Source: Cytophagales bacterium (GTDB taxonomy: Bacteria > Bacteroidota > Bacteroidia > Cytophagales > Cyclobacteriaceae). Taken from it: a stretch of DNA of 64,000 nt. The stretch is taken from positions 496,001 through 560,000 of the forward strand of contig JAWPMT010000002.1 in NCBI GenBank assembly GCA_033344775.1, in the 5' to 3' direction. The translations under genes were made by a program, and so were the position numbers. Positions 16,965 to 26,089 of this stretch are shown here, piece after piece (positions within the stretch are counted from its first letter, which is position 1; the number at the start of each line of letters is the position of its first letter). A model generated the notes under the pieces. That model saw nothing but the letters and a program-made list of their open reading frames with translations. It did not search any database and was not told where the DNA came from.

Positions 16965-18767
16965 ATGCTCTTAACCTCAATCGACTGGGTCATTATCTCA
17001 GTATTTTTCCTCATTGTCCTGGGTATAGGATGGGCGGCTTCCCGAACTGCCGGCAAAGACACAAGTGAATTTTTTCTAGGGGGCAGGTCCATGCCATGGT
17101 GGCTCCTTGGCGTTTCGATGGTGGCTTGTACGTTCTCAGCAGATACTCCCAACCTCGTGACAGGTATGGTAAGGACGGATGGTGTTGTGAAGAACTGGGC
17201 CTGGTGGGCGTTCCTGATCACTGGAATGGTCACAGTTTTTATCTATGCCAAGCTTTGGCGCCGGTCACAGGTCATGACTGATCTGGAGTTTTACGAACTG
17301 AGGTATACCGGAAAAGCCGCTTCCTTTTTGCGCGGATTTCGTTCCCTGTACTTAGGGATCTTCTTCAATTGCCTGATCATGGGAACTGTGACACTGGCTG
17401 CCATTAAAATTGCAGCAGTCATGTTCGGGGTTGATCCATTAACGACAGTGATCTTTGCGAGTATTGGTGTCGTGATCTATGCTTCCCTGGGAGGAATTAA
17501 AGGAGTAATTTGGGCGGACTTTTTCCAATATGGCATCGCGATGTTTGGTGCAGTTTATGCGGCAATTGTTGCTGTGAGACAACCTGAGGTAGGTGGGTTG
17601 AAAAACCTATTCGCTAATCCTGCCATTCAAGATAAATTGTCCATTCTTCCTGATTTTACCGATGCATCTGTTTTTGTGCCTTTGTTGATCATTCCAATCG
17701 CCGTACAATGGTGGGCGGTATGGTATCCGGGAGCTGAGCCTGGTGGCGGAGGCTACATTGCTCAGCGAATGCTTTCTGCGAAAGATGAGAAGAATGCGAT
17801 CGGCGCAACCCTGTTCTTCAATTTTGCACACTATGCTTTGCGACCTTGGCCATGGATCATTGTGGCATTGGCCTCTTTGGTCATTTTCCCTGATTTGGAA
17901 GCCATCAAAAGAGAATTTCCAGGAATTACCGATCAATACTTAGGTCATGATGTCGCTTATCCGGCCATGTTGACGCGTTTAGGACCAGGATGGTTAGGGC
18001 TGGTCGTTGCGTCATTGATTGCTGCTTACATGTCTACCATCGGTACGCACTTGAACTGGGGATCATCTTATGTGGTCAATGATTTCTATCGTCGGTTCGT
18101 CAAGACCGATGCCTCTGAAAAGGAATTAGTATTGGTGGGTCGTTTATCTACTGTAACACTCATGGTGTTGGCCGGATTTTTTGCCTTAACCATTCTTGAA
18201 AATGCTACCCAGGCATTCAATATCTTGCTATTATCCGGAGCTGGTTCTGGGGCTATCTACTTGTTGCGATGGTTTTGGTGGAGAATCAATGCCTGGACGG
18301 AAATCATTGCGATGATTGGGGCTACTGTAGTTGCTTTTGTATTTGTCCTGGTGATTCCGGATGAAGCCATGGCTAATTCGGTATTGGATGGTTTCACCAT
18401 GAAGCTGATGATGGCGGTCTTGATTACTACGGTGGTGTGGATTGTCACCACTTACGTCACAAGTCCTGAGCCCATGGAGCATTTAAAAGCATTTTATAAA
18501 CTGACACACCCGGGTGGACCAGGTTGGAAACGCGTGGTAGAAGCTGCTAAAGCGGATGGTGATCCGATTGAAGCAGATGATGCCCGTTGGGATGTGCCAC
18601 ATGGCTTGCTGAGTGTGGTATTGGGCTGTTTGGGTATCTATAGCGCCTTGTTCTCCATAGGAAACTTTGTTTACGGCAACACTGGATATGGTCTGATGAT
18701 GGCCGCACTGTTCGGTGTTTGTATCTTCTTGTTGATGCGTTTGTGGAACAAACTGAATATTGAGTAG
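16965..18767 (+). CDS. Sodium:solute symporter (SSS family)
   Basis: A 600-residue inner-membrane protein with about 13 to 15 transmembrane helices, beginning IDWVIISVFFLIVLGIGWAA and containing the SSS landmarks GGRSMPWWLLGVSMVA and FADFF/GGIKGVIWADFFQYG. It lies 43 bp after the ROK kinase, so it is the third gene of the amino-sugar operon and the likely importer of the sugar. The C-terminal cytoplasmic segment around residues 510-545 (HPGGPGWKR) is typical of long Bacteroidota members. Substrate specificity cannot be read from the sequence. Confidence 0.85.
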   Translation: MLLTSIDWVIISVFFLIVLGIGWAASRTAGKDTSEFFLGGRSMPWWLLGVSMVACTFSADTPNLVTGMVRTDGVVKNWAWWAFLITGMVTVFIYAKLWRRSQVMTDLEFYELRYTGKAASFLRGFRSLYLGIFFNCLIMGTVTLAAIKIAAVMFGVDPLTTVIFASIGVVIYASLGGIKGVIWADFFQYGIAMFGAVYAAIVAVRQPEVGGLKNLFANPAIQDKLSILPDFTDASVFVPLLIIPIAVQWWAVWYPGAEPGGGGYIAQRMLSAKDEKNAIGATLFFNFAHYALRPWPWIIVALASLVIFPDLEAIKREFPGITDQYLGHDVAYPAMLTRLGPGWLGLVVASLIAAYMSTIGTHLNWGSSYVVNDFYRRFVKTDASEKELVLVGRLSTVTLMVLAGFFALTILENATQAFNILLLSGAGSGAIYLLRWFWWRINAWTEIIAMIGATVVAFVFVLVIPDEAMANSVLDGFTMKLMMAVLITTVVWIVTTYVTSPEPMEHLKAFYKLTHPGGPGWKRVVEAAKADGDPIEADDARWDVPHGLLSVVLGCLGIYSALFSIGNFVYGNTGYGLMMAALFGVCIFLLMRLWNKLNIE

Positions 18768-18891
18768 CTGTCAAATACTAGAATCAGCATGGTTGGTATT
18801 TGGCCTGGAAAACAGTAATAAGCAACAGGACGAACTCAACATTCGAGGAAGGATGACGTAAGCAATTTCACTAAACATTTACTTTAGCGAA

Positions 18892-19461
18892 GTGTTTGCT
18901 GAAATTTCTAAATTTTTCGATACTGAATTTCCATTAAATAAGCATGGTCTGGAGGAACTGTTTGCTTTATTTAAAGTTGAACATCACCCGAAAGGAACCA
19001 TTCTTTTAACATCAGGAACTGCCGAAAGGAAACTTCGTTTTTTGAACCAGGGAGTGGTAAGAGAATATTTTTTCAATGGTGAAAAAGAGGTCAACATTAA
19101 TTTTTATGCTAAACCTCAATTTATCTCCGATTTATTGACCTTCTTTCAGAACGCGACAACCACAAAAAATCAGGAAAGCCTTTCCTCCATACAGGTATTG
19201 AGTATTGATCGTCAGTCGTTCTTCGATTTGCTCGAGAAATACGAATGCGGCAAGACCTTTATTGAATCGTCATTTAGAAAATTGTTGAAACAGAAAGAGC
19301 TCCGTGAGTATCATCGCATCACCAAAACACCCGATGAACTTTACAAGGATCTATTTGAATTCAAACCGGAATGGCTCCAATTCGTTCCTCAATATCACCT
19401 GGCATCTTATCTGAACATCACTCCTGAAACATTGAGTCGCATTCGGAAACGCATTTCTTGA
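18892..19461 (+). CDS. Crp/Fnr-type regulator
   Basis: A 189-residue protein with a cyclic-nucleotide-binding beta-roll (HHPKGTILLTSGTAERKLRFLNQG) and a C-terminal helix-turn-helix (QYHLASYLNITPETLSRIRKRI). The only start in frame is the GTG at 18892; no upstream ATG exists before a stop. Such short Crp-like proteins of Bacteroidota generally lack the cAMP pocket residues. It is followed 44 bp later by the MBL-fold hydrolase, and the two are probably one unit. Confidence 0.8.
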   Translation: MFAEISKFFDTEFPLNKHGLEELFALFKVEHHPKGTILLTSGTAERKLRFLNQGVVREYFFNGEKEVNINFYAKPQFISDLLTFFQNATTTKNQESLSSIQVLSIDRQSFFDLLEKYECGKTFIESSFRKLLKQKELREYHRITKTPDELYKDLFEFKPEWLQFVPQYHLASYLNITPETLSRIRKRIS

Positions 19462-19505
19462 TTTGGATCAATGTGATTGATTCCTAATGATCGCACTTTT
19501 GTGAG

Positions 19506-20285
19506 ATGAGCGTTAAGTCACTAAAAATACATCATGTCAGGAATGCCACAATGATTCTGGAAACAGGAAAGGATGTCATTCTAATTGATCCTATGTTGGG
19601 AAATCAGGGCGTAATGCCAAGTTTCACCTTTTTTCGGTACAAGGCAAGAAAGAATCCCACCGTTCCGCTTCCAATGAATACCCTTTCTAAACTGGAAAAG
19701 GTGACCCACTGTCTGATTACACACCAACATCCTGATCACATTGACACGAAGGCGGTAAAATTTCTGACCGAAAGCAATATTCCTGTCACTTGTAGCATCA
19801 AAGATGAAAAGGCATTTAAGAAGAGAGGATTAAACGTGGTGCAAACCGTAAAATACTGGGCGAAACAAGCTTTCTTGGGCGGGACGATTGAAGGCATACC
19901 GGCCAAACATGGCTATGGCTTTGTCTCAAGATTGATGGGGAATGTTATGGGGTTTTACCTGACACTACCTGATCAGCAGTCTATCTATTTGAGTTCGGAT
20001 ACCATATACACCGACGCGGTAGATCGGGTTGTAAAAACTTACCTTCCGGATATCAGTGTTTTGGCGTGTGGTGCAGCGCAATTTGATTTGTTTAAGAAGC
20101 TGATCATGAATGAGGAAGATATCATTCAGTTTGTGCGAAACTCTTCAGGAAAAGTCATTGCCAACCACATGGAATCAATCAACCATTGCCCGATGAGTCG
20201 TGAGGAGTTGAAAACCCTTTTAACAGGGGAAGGACTATTCGGTCAGGTTTACATTCCGGAAGATGGAGAAACGCTAGAATGGTGA
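19506..20285 (+). CDS. MBL-fold metal-dependent hydrolase (UlaG-like)
   Basis: A 259-residue protein with the metallo-beta-lactamase motif THQHPDHID near residue 73, the upstream strand DVILIDPMLG, and further histidines and aspartates (KHGYG, SSDTIYTD, ANHMESINHCP). The first part, ILETGKDVILIDP, is typical of the UlaG/YjjV-like group that hydrolyses lactones or phosphoesters. Cytoplasmic; substrate unknown. It follows a Crp-type regulator, as often seen in this phylum. Confidence 0.82.
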   Translation: MSVKSLKIHHVRNATMILETGKDVILIDPMLGNQGVMPSFTFFRYKARKNPTVPLPMNTLSKLEKVTHCLITHQHPDHIDTKAVKFLTESNIPVTCSIKDEKAFKKRGLNVVQTVKYWAKQAFLGGTIEGIPAKHGYGFVSRLMGNVMGFYLTLPDQQSIYLSSDTIYTDAVDRVVKTYLPDISVLACGAAQFDLFKKLIMNEEDIIQFVRNSSGKVIANHMESINHCPMSREELKTLLTGEGLFGQVYIPEDGETLEW

Positions 20286-20347
20286 ATGGAATGAGAAAAG
20301 TGTCTCACTTCCAGGGGGAAAAGATTGAGATTTAACCTCTGCCCAAA

Positions 20348-20875
20348 TCAATCATAAAGATGATGTGTCAGGCTTCTGATGTGATCTACCTTTTTGGTGA
20401 CATGATGCACATATCTGCCTAATTCCACTTCCAGCACATAAACTTGATTATCATAAGATCCTTCTCCCGAATCTTTTCTCAATTCAGAACTGTGACTTTC
20501 CAGGTCAGTACTCTTATTACAATCGCCGTGTAGAAAATGGATGAAGTTTTTCGTGGTGTAGTTCCGCTCGAAGTTTTCGATCTCTTTGATGGTTTTATTG
20601 ATATTGTGGTTGTGTCGATCCCTGCGACGCGCTTGTTGTAAACTTTTGTATAGTAGGGAGTCGTAATGATGGATACTTTTTAAAATATCGATGGTTGAAT
20701 ATCGATAATCATCATTGTTACAGAATTCCAATAGTCCCTCATAAGTAGATAGCTTTTCAGCTTCCAGGTCCCACTGATAAGTCAGGTCGTCAAACACCTC
20801 TATGGTAGATTGGGCATTTAAACTTGCGACAATCATCAAAAACACCAAAAAATTGAATACTCTCTTTAATTCCAT
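20348..20875 (-). CDS. Secreted hypothetical protein, 175 aa
   Basis: The protein begins with a signal peptide (RVFNFLVFLMIVASLNAQ, cleaved after about residue 22), followed by a helical, acidic and histidine-containing mature part (HHYDSLLYKSLQQARRRDRHNHN). No domain is recognised. It stands alone, convergent with the MBL gene and divergent from the decayed PKD gene across 258 bp that hold no other gene. Confidence 0.7.
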   Translation of the reverse strand: MELKRVFNFLVFLMIVASLNAQSTIEVFDDLTYQWDLEAEKLSTYEGLLEFCNNDDYRYSTIDILKSIHHYDSLLYKSLQQARRRDRHNHNINKTIKEIENFERNYTTKNFIHFLHGDCNKSTDLESHSSELRKDSGEGSYDNQVYVLEVELGRYVHHVTKKVDHIRSLTHHLYD

Positions 20876-21133
20876 AGCGAAACTGTGTTACCAGTGCTTT
20901 ACTATCTTAAAAGTACGTAAAACCTCATGTGTAAGGTTTGAAGAATAGATAATCGGGATTAAAACGGCGATAAGCAGGAATAAATTGCCTTTTTTGGTTG
21001 ATCTGATCACCAGCCATTAACCTGCACTTCTTTTCATTGCAATTCTCTTTTTACAAGTTTAAAAGCAGCTTAATCATCAAGAAACACCGGGCTCCTAATG
21101 TTGTGGCAAAACACAATTCCACTTAATCATATC

Positions 21134-21595
21134 ATGAAAAGAATTATCAACAGCCTTGTAATGGCTAGTTTATTAGCAACCATATCCTTCAATTGTCAGG
21201 AGGATAGTGAAACTACTCCTGCAGGATCATTTGCCAGATTCAGTACGTCTCAAGATTTTCTTACGGTAACCTTTACCAACGAATCTGATAGTGAAGCATC
21301 GGGATTTTCCTGGGATTTTGGGAATGGCCAAACTTCAACTGATGAAAACCCATCAATTACTTACAGCGACTTTGGTTCGTATGATGTTACCTTAACCGTA
21401 CAAGGCAAAGCAGAAGCCATTGTTACAGCAACGATCAATGTGACCTCACCTGAGTTCATCAGTGCATTGGAAGCGGGAGATGCACCTGAAGGTCTGGTAT
21501 TCATCTAGGCAAAGGATAGTCCAACTCAGAAGAGTTTGGTAATCGTTTCATCAGAGGATGATGGTACGGTGAAGGTGTACGAGCCTGCGAACTAA
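21134..21595 (+). pseudogene. Decayed lipoprotein: PKD domain plus the tail of a choice-of-anchor-I-like domain
   Basis: The frame opens at ATG 21134 with a lipoprotein signal (SLLATISFNCQ, lipobox Cys) and a PKD domain (SGFSWDFGNGQTSTDENPS). After it comes EFISALEAGDAPEGLVFI, then an in-frame TAG, then AKDSPTQKSLVIVSSEDDG and VKVYEPAN-stop at 21593-21595. The second part is in the same frame and resembles the very C-terminus of the choice-of-anchor-I domain (a PEGLxFI...DSPTG... pattern). So a large central part is deleted and a stop codon has arisen. An alternative is a genuine short PKD lipoprotein ending at 21508. Confidence 0.65.
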
Positions 21596-21653
21596 ATATT
21601 TTTTCTTCATTTTATGCTAGGGCTTTGAGCCCCTAACAGGGTTAATCATGTGT

Positions 21654-23078
21654 TTATTTCCTATAATCCAGCGCAGGGCCACGGTCTCCAACCAGTGCTT
21701 CATACACAAAATCACTACCTCGACTGGCCTCAAATTCTTCTTGGACTTTTGCCAAAACAGCCGGTTTATCAATCAATTCTGCAATGGTCAGTGCCAGGGT
21801 TTTAGCTGCGACCATCATGCCTTTTTGACCAATGGATGTTCCACCAGCCGCTACGGCCTGCCAGGAGTGTGCGGCTGTTCCGGGAACCCAGGTCGCAGCA
21901 CGCATGCCGGCTGTAGGTACTGTCCAGCTTACGTCACCCACATCCGTAGATGCTTTGACCACATAATACTGATAGGAGGCTACTTCATTGGTTGTGTTTA
22001 GGGGTTTCGCGCTCTTTCCAAGGGATTTGCTGATCTCTTCGGCAAATTGGGCTTCATCTGCAGTGTAATCGAATCCACCAACTTCTGTTAGGTTTTCGTG
22101 TACAATGCGTTGCAAGGTTTCATTGGGAAGGACATTGTAAACGCCTCCCGTTACTTCAATTTCAACCTCGGTATCTGTACCCAATGCAGCGCCATTCGCC
22201 GCGTTTTCTAGTCTTTGCCACAGCGATTTTACTTCCTGAGGATCAGGGTGACGTACATAGTAGTATACTTCAGCAAAGTCAGGTACTACATTGGGAGCTT
22301 TTCCTCCTGAAGTGATCACATAATGGATTCTGGTGTCTTCGGTGGTGTGCTCACGCATCATATTGACCATAAAGTTCATCGCCTCTACGGCATCCAGGGC
22401 GGAGCGACCTCTTTCCGGGGCTCCGGAAGCATGAGCCGATACGCCGTAAAAACGGAACTTGCCTGTTTTATTGGCCAGGGTAGTAGACGGACTGGCGCCA
22501 TTGCCATCACCTGGATGCCAGTGCAGGACCGCATCACAATCGTCGAAAAGTCCCGCACGAGCCATATAAACTTTACCAGAACCACCTTCTTCTGCCGGTG
22601 TACCATAGAATTTGATTGTACCTGAACCGCCATTTTGTGCCAACCAGTTTTTGGCAGCAATGGCCGCTGCGGCTGAAGCCACACCGAACAAGTGATGTCC
22701 ACAGGCATGACCCGCACCCCCTTCGGTCAAAGGCTCTTTATAGCTTACTGCCTTTTGTGATATGCCGGGTAAAGCATCATATTCACCCATGATCCCTATG
22801 ACAGGTTCACCGCTGCCATAAGTAGCAACAAAGGCAGTAGGGATTTCTGATACACCTGCTTCAATCTTAAAACCTTCGTTTTTTAGCAATTCTTGCAGGA
22901 CTTTGCTGCTCTTCTCTTCCTGATAACCTACCTCTGCCAGGTACCAGATCTTCATAGAGGCTTCTTCATAGGATTGTTTTTTGCTTTCCAGATCGGAAAA
23001 TAACTGCTTGTTTAGTTTTTGGGCATAGGTCGATAGGGATATGACCGTAACGAGTGTGACGGTAAATAAGTACTTCAT
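21654..23078 (-). CDS. Secreted M20-family amidohydrolase (AbgB-like)
   Basis: A 474-residue metallopeptidase-type hydrolase with a Sec signal peptide (YLFTVTLVTVISLSTYAQ). The metal ligands sit in GEYDAL and HACGHH near residues 107-127, then a GGSG..HWHPGD segment near 180-190 and the dimerization domain with SAHASGAPERGRSALDA. This is the p-aminobenzoyl-glutamate hydrolase/IAA-amino acid hydrolase group, which cleaves amide bonds of N-acyl amino acids. Periplasmic. It appears monocistronic; the next gene is 70 bp away on the same strand. Confidence 0.88.
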   Translation of the reverse strand: MKYLFTVTLVTVISLSTYAQKLNKQLFSDLESKKQSYEEASMKIWYLAEVGYQEEKSSKVLQELLKNEGFKIEAGVSEIPTAFVATYGSGEPVIGIMGEYDALPGISQKAVSYKEPLTEGGAGHACGHHLFGVASAAAAIAAKNWLAQNGGSGTIKFYGTPAEEGGSGKVYMARAGLFDDCDAVLHWHPGDGNGASPSTTLANKTGKFRFYGVSAHASGAPERGRSALDAVEAMNFMVNMMREHTTEDTRIHYVITSGGKAPNVVPDFAEVYYYVRHPDPQEVKSLWQRLENAANGAALGTDTEVEIEVTGGVYNVLPNETLQRIVHENLTEVGGFDYTADEAQFAEEISKSLGKSAKPLNTTNEVASYQYYVVKASTDVGDVSWTVPTAGMRAATWVPGTAAHSWQAVAAGGTSIGQKGMMVAAKTLALTIAELIDKPAVLAKVQEEFEASRGSDFVYEALVGDRGPALDYRK

Positions 23079-23148
23079 AAGAACCAGGTTAATAACTAGT
23101 CTGGAAGATAGTTCAAGTTGGCGAAATGCCCGGTGCTTTAAGTTAGTT

Positions 23149-24072
23149 CTACTGCTTCAAGGTCCAACCCATGTCCTGCAATGCGCCCAAAATGATCGGA
23201 CCCGGTTCGTGGATCACCTCGCCGCGTTGGAAGGTAGGGGTCATGAGGGCATTGCTCGTTCCGGATTCATAGGTGGCTTCGTCCAGGTGTCCAATTGAGG
23301 AGCCGGGTCTGAAAGTAGATGGAGCATAGATCTGGGGTCGGAGGTCGCCATTAGCAGACTGGGCGATTTCTCCACCCCAAAATAAGTCTCCGCCAGTAAA
23401 TTCGAGGGTTAGTTCAAAAGAAGGGTTACCAAACCTTGATTCGTCAGTCAATCGGAACAATAGCCCGTTTTCCAGAAAAAGGTCATAGATCGTAGGTCGA
23501 TTTTCCAGATCGGGGATCGGGAAACTGGGCGTGTAAAGGTCAGATTCGATGTTGACACTCCAGGCACCTTGTCCTTCTACAATGTCTGCGAGCGAGCCAA
23601 ACCCCAAAGAATGACATATTTCGTGTAAAAACACGCTGACAAAATCAAACTGATCAGGACCTGGATTACCATCAGTGCCATAATACCAGTCACTTGTGCC
23701 GTCCATCAGTATGTCCATGTCAAATTCACCTTCATTCAATTCTGTCCCAGTTAGTTGATTAGCTAAAGCGCTCGGATACCAGATATTGGTAAATGGAGCT
23801 CCATCAAAATCTCTTCTTCCATTGGGAATGGATCTGCCCAAAAAACCAACGCTGATCGGCGTAAAAAAAACATTTACCTTGATCGGTACGTCAATTTCCA
23901 AATGTGATTCCCATATGCTCAAAGCATGTTCCATGGCCGCAATCACTTGTTCGTTGTTGTTGGTGCTGGTCAGTTCAAACTTCTTGACGATCGGGGTTTC
24001 GTCATCTTTACAAGAAATGGAGCACAGGACAAGTACGATGAGTATTAGTAGTTTGGAAATGCGTTTTTGCAT
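23149..24072 (-). CDS. Zinc metalloprotease lipoprotein (metzincin-like)
   Basis: A lipoprotein signal with lipobox SISC (residues 18-21) is followed by a peptidase with HEICHSLGFG near residue 150, a zinc-binding HExxHxxGFG motif, and a later HLDEATY...NALMTP segment whose Met lies where the Met-turn is expected. The protein is 307 residues. It is probably anchored in the outer membrane and acts on proteins outside the cytoplasm. The insert GRRDFDGAPFTN and the Leu/Gly-rich TGGDLFWGGE segment are typical of Bacteroidota relatives, but the exact peptidase family is uncertain. Confidence 0.75.
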   Translation of the reverse strand: MQKRISKLLILIVLVLCSISCKDDETPIVKKFELTSTNNNEQVIAAMEHALSIWESHLEIDVPIKVNVFFTPISVGFLGRSIPNGRRDFDGAPFTNIWYPSALANQLTGTELNEGEFDMDILMDGTSDWYYGTDGNPGPDQFDFVSVFLHEICHSLGFGSLADIVEGQGAWSVNIESDLYTPSFPIPDLENRPTIYDLFLENGLLFRLTDESRFGNPSFELTLEFTGGDLFWGGEIAQSANGDLRPQIYAPSTFRPGSSIGHLDEATYESGTSNALMTPTFQRGEVIHEPGPIILGALQDMGWTLKQ

Positions 24073-24162
24073 GACAGCAGTAATTAATTCAGGTCAAATG
24101 TCGTATCAAAACATTGGATAACGAGAATACCCTCATTTATTTTCTCAAAGAGGCTTCTATTC

Positions 24163-24170
24163 TACTTTTG
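24163..24170 (+). promoter_or_regulatory. -7 box of the aldo/keto reductase gene
   Basis: TACTTTTG matches TAnnTTTG exactly, 23 bp before the ATG at 24194. No convincing TTTG lies at the usual distance upstream. Confidence 0.45.
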
Positions 24171-24193
24171 TTGATCACTGAATCAAAGTAGAC

Positions 24194-25177
24194 ATGAATT
24201 ATAGAACACTTGGAAAAACCGGATTATCCGTTTCAGAAATAAGTTTGGGAACCTGGCAGTTGGGCGGCAAATGGGGCGATCCGTTTGATCATGCCAGTGC
24301 GGCAAAAATCGTTCATGAAGCCATAGATCAGGGAATCAACTTCATCGATACAGCAGATGTATACAATGACGGGTTGAGTGAGAAAGTTATTGGAGAAGTT
24401 TTGAAAGAGCGTAGTGAAGATATTTTTGTGGCCACCAAATGTGGAAGACAGTTGCAGCCACATACCAATGAAGCTTATCAACCGGGGGCATTACGAGGTT
24501 TTGTGGAAGCAAGCTTGAAAAACATGCAGGTGGAAACCTTGGATCTGGTGCAGTTGCATTGCCCACCAACGGAAGTGTATTATCGGCCAGAGATCTTTGA
24601 ATTGTTTGACCGCCTGAGGGAAGAAGGCAAGGTCCGAAACCTGGGCGTGAGTGTGGAAAAGATAGAAGAGGCCATCAAAGCCATTGAGTTCGATAATGTG
24701 AGGACTGTTCAGATCATCTTCAACATGTTTCGTCACCGGCCTACAGAATTGTTTTTCGGACAAGCCAGGAAAAAAAACGTGGGCATTATTGCCAGAGTGC
24801 CTTTGGCCAGCGGGTTATTGACCGGAAAGTTTGGTGCCACGACCAGTTTTGGAAAAGATGATCATCGTCACTTTAATCGAAATGGTGAAATGTTTGATAA
24901 AGGGGAGACGTTTTCAGGGGTGGATTATGAGACAGGGCTTAAAGCCGTTGAACAATTAAAAGCCATCTTTTCTTCAGAAGACTTGTCCAAGGCCGCACTG
25001 AAGTGGATTTTGATGTTTGAGGAAGTGAGTTGTGTGATCCCCGGGGCTTCAAATGCGAGTCAACAATCCAAAAACTTGTCCGCGTTGGATTTTCCAGATA
25101 TCACGGAAGATCAGAAAGCCGCTATAGATCAGATATATAAGACTCATATAAAGCCATTAGTGCATCATCTTTGGTAA
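24194..25177 (+). CDS. Aldo/keto reductase
   Basis: A 327-residue NADPH-dependent oxidoreductase: GLSVSEISLGTWQLGG at the start, FIDTADVYNDGLSE with catalytic Asp and Tyr near residues 53-58, KCGR lysine near 78, LVQLHCPP with the catalytic His near 120, and CVIPGASNASQQSKN at the C-terminus for cofactor binding. It belongs to the AKR12/13-like bacterial group without a specific known substrate. The following MaoC gene has its own promoter 10 bp downstream. Confidence 0.88.
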   Translation: MNYRTLGKTGLSVSEISLGTWQLGGKWGDPFDHASAAKIVHEAIDQGINFIDTADVYNDGLSEKVIGEVLKERSEDIFVATKCGRQLQPHTNEAYQPGALRGFVEASLKNMQVETLDLVQLHCPPTEVYYRPEIFELFDRLREEGKVRNLGVSVEKIEEAIKAIEFDNVRTVQIIFNMFRHRPTELFFGQARKKNVGIIARVPLASGLLTGKFGATTSFGKDDHRHFNRNGEMFDKGETFSGVDYETGLKAVEQLKAIFSSEDLSKAALKWILMFEEVSCVIPGASNASQQSKNLSALDFPDITEDQKAAIDQIYKTHIKPLVHHLW

Positions 25178-25186
25178 TGTTTTTTC

Positions 25187-25194
25187 TAAATTTG
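25187..25194 (+). promoter_or_regulatory. -7 box of the MaoC gene
   Basis: TAAATTTG matches TAnnTTTG exactly, 19 bp before the ATG at 25214, so the leader would be very short. Confidence 0.45.
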
Positions 25195-25213
25195 CGGCTC
25201 GTTTTTAGAGCAT

Positions 25214-25678
25214 ATGAGCAAGATCATCATCAACAATTTCCAGGAGTTTGAAAGTTATATCGGCAAGGATCTGGGGGAATCTGCACCACATGAGGTCACG
25301 CAGAACCAAATCAATTTGTTTGCCGATGCGACCATTGATCACCAGTGGATCCATACCGATCCCGAAAAAGCGGCAGCAGGTCCATTTGGACATCCGATCG
25401 CCCATGGTTACCTGACCCTTTCTATGATCCCTCACATGTGGAACCAGATCCTTGAGGTGAATAACCTGAAGATGATGGTGAATTATGGGATTGAAAAGTT
25501 GAAATTCAATAAACCCGTGCCTGTTGGAAGCGAAATCATATTGAAAGCACATCTTGAAGGTTTGAAAAACTTGAGAGGAGTCATCAGGGCGGAAGTAGGA
25601 GCGGTGATGGAGATAGTAGGAGAAAAGAAGCCCGCCTATACAGGAACGCTGGTGATGCTTTATCATTTCAATGATTAA
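25214..25678 (+). CDS. MaoC-like (R)-specific enoyl-CoA hydratase
   Basis: A 154-residue hot-dog protein with the hydratase signature FADATIDHQWIHTDPE (Asp and His catalytic dyad around residues 41-46) and GPFGHPIAHGYLTLS. It is likely to hydrate 2-enoyl-CoA in the cytoplasm. It is a complete single-domain member, followed 3 bp later by the next small gene. Confidence 0.88.
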   Translation: MSKIIINNFQEFESYIGKDLGESAPHEVTQNQINLFADATIDHQWIHTDPEKAAAGPFGHPIAHGYLTLSMIPHMWNQILEVNNLKMMVNYGIEKLKFNKPVPVGSEIILKAHLEGLKNLRGVIRAEVGAVMEIVGEKKPAYTGTLVMLYHFND

Positions 25679-25681
25679 GTC

Positions 25682-25933
25682 ATGAAATGCAGGGTGACAG
25701 GGAAGGTGTCTTTCGACTCGGAAATTATTGCCGAGGAAGCCCTTATGAGTCATCATGCCAGACAATTCCATCAAGAGGGCTCAGGCCCAATTAATATTTA
25801 TGAATGCCAGCATTGTGGATGCTGGCATTTTACTTCTAAAGGAGAAATCCACCCAGAACTCCAATCTGAGTCCACAAAAGAGAGACTAGCCAAGGAGCGG
25901 CTAGGATATCATTGGGAGCGGAAATTGCGTTAA
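25682..25933 (+). CDS. Small zinc-ribbon-like protein
   Basis: An 83-residue protein with a CQHCGCWHFTSKG motif (residues about 41-52), a CxxCxxWH pattern that could bind zinc together with other residues, and a basic C-terminus (KERLAKERLGYHWERKLR). It follows maoC by 3 bp and is co-transcribed. Family not recognised beyond small Bacteroidota proteins with the same WH-type motif; function unknown. Confidence 0.7.
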   Translation: MKCRVTGKVSFDSEIIAEEALMSHHARQFHQEGSGPINIYECQHCGCWHFTSKGEIHPELQSESTKERLAKERLGYHWERKLR

Positions 25934-25945
25934 ATAGGGATCTAT

Positions 25946-26080
25946 TTACCTAAACCTCCTCCGGAATTTGATATTATGATCTTTTTCAGCTTCACGCTTT
26001 TGTCTTTTCCGTCTTCCAATGATTTCTGAAACAGAGATAATCAAACCACCCAGGGCCATGATGAATAATACGGTAACCAC
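25946..26080 (-). CDS. Small single-helix membrane protein downstream of symporter
   Basis: A short frame starting at GTG 26080 encodes 44 residues: VVTVLFIMALGGLIISVSEI is one transmembrane helix, followed by a very basic tail (GRRKRQKREAEKDHN). It follows the symporter stop by 9 bp on the same strand. The ATG at 26059 gives a 37-residue version that loses part of the helix. Such tiny membrane proteins can be transporter partners; this is inference. Confidence 0.45.
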   Translation of the reverse strand: MVTVLFIMALGGLIISVSEIIGRRKRQKREAEKDHNIKFRRRFR

Positions 26081-26089
26081 AGATGTAAT

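Noticed and set aside
21618-21635. GC-rich hairpin downstream of the M20 gene as terminator
   Set aside because: GGGCT/AGCCC can pair, but no T run follows on the minus strand, so support is too weak.
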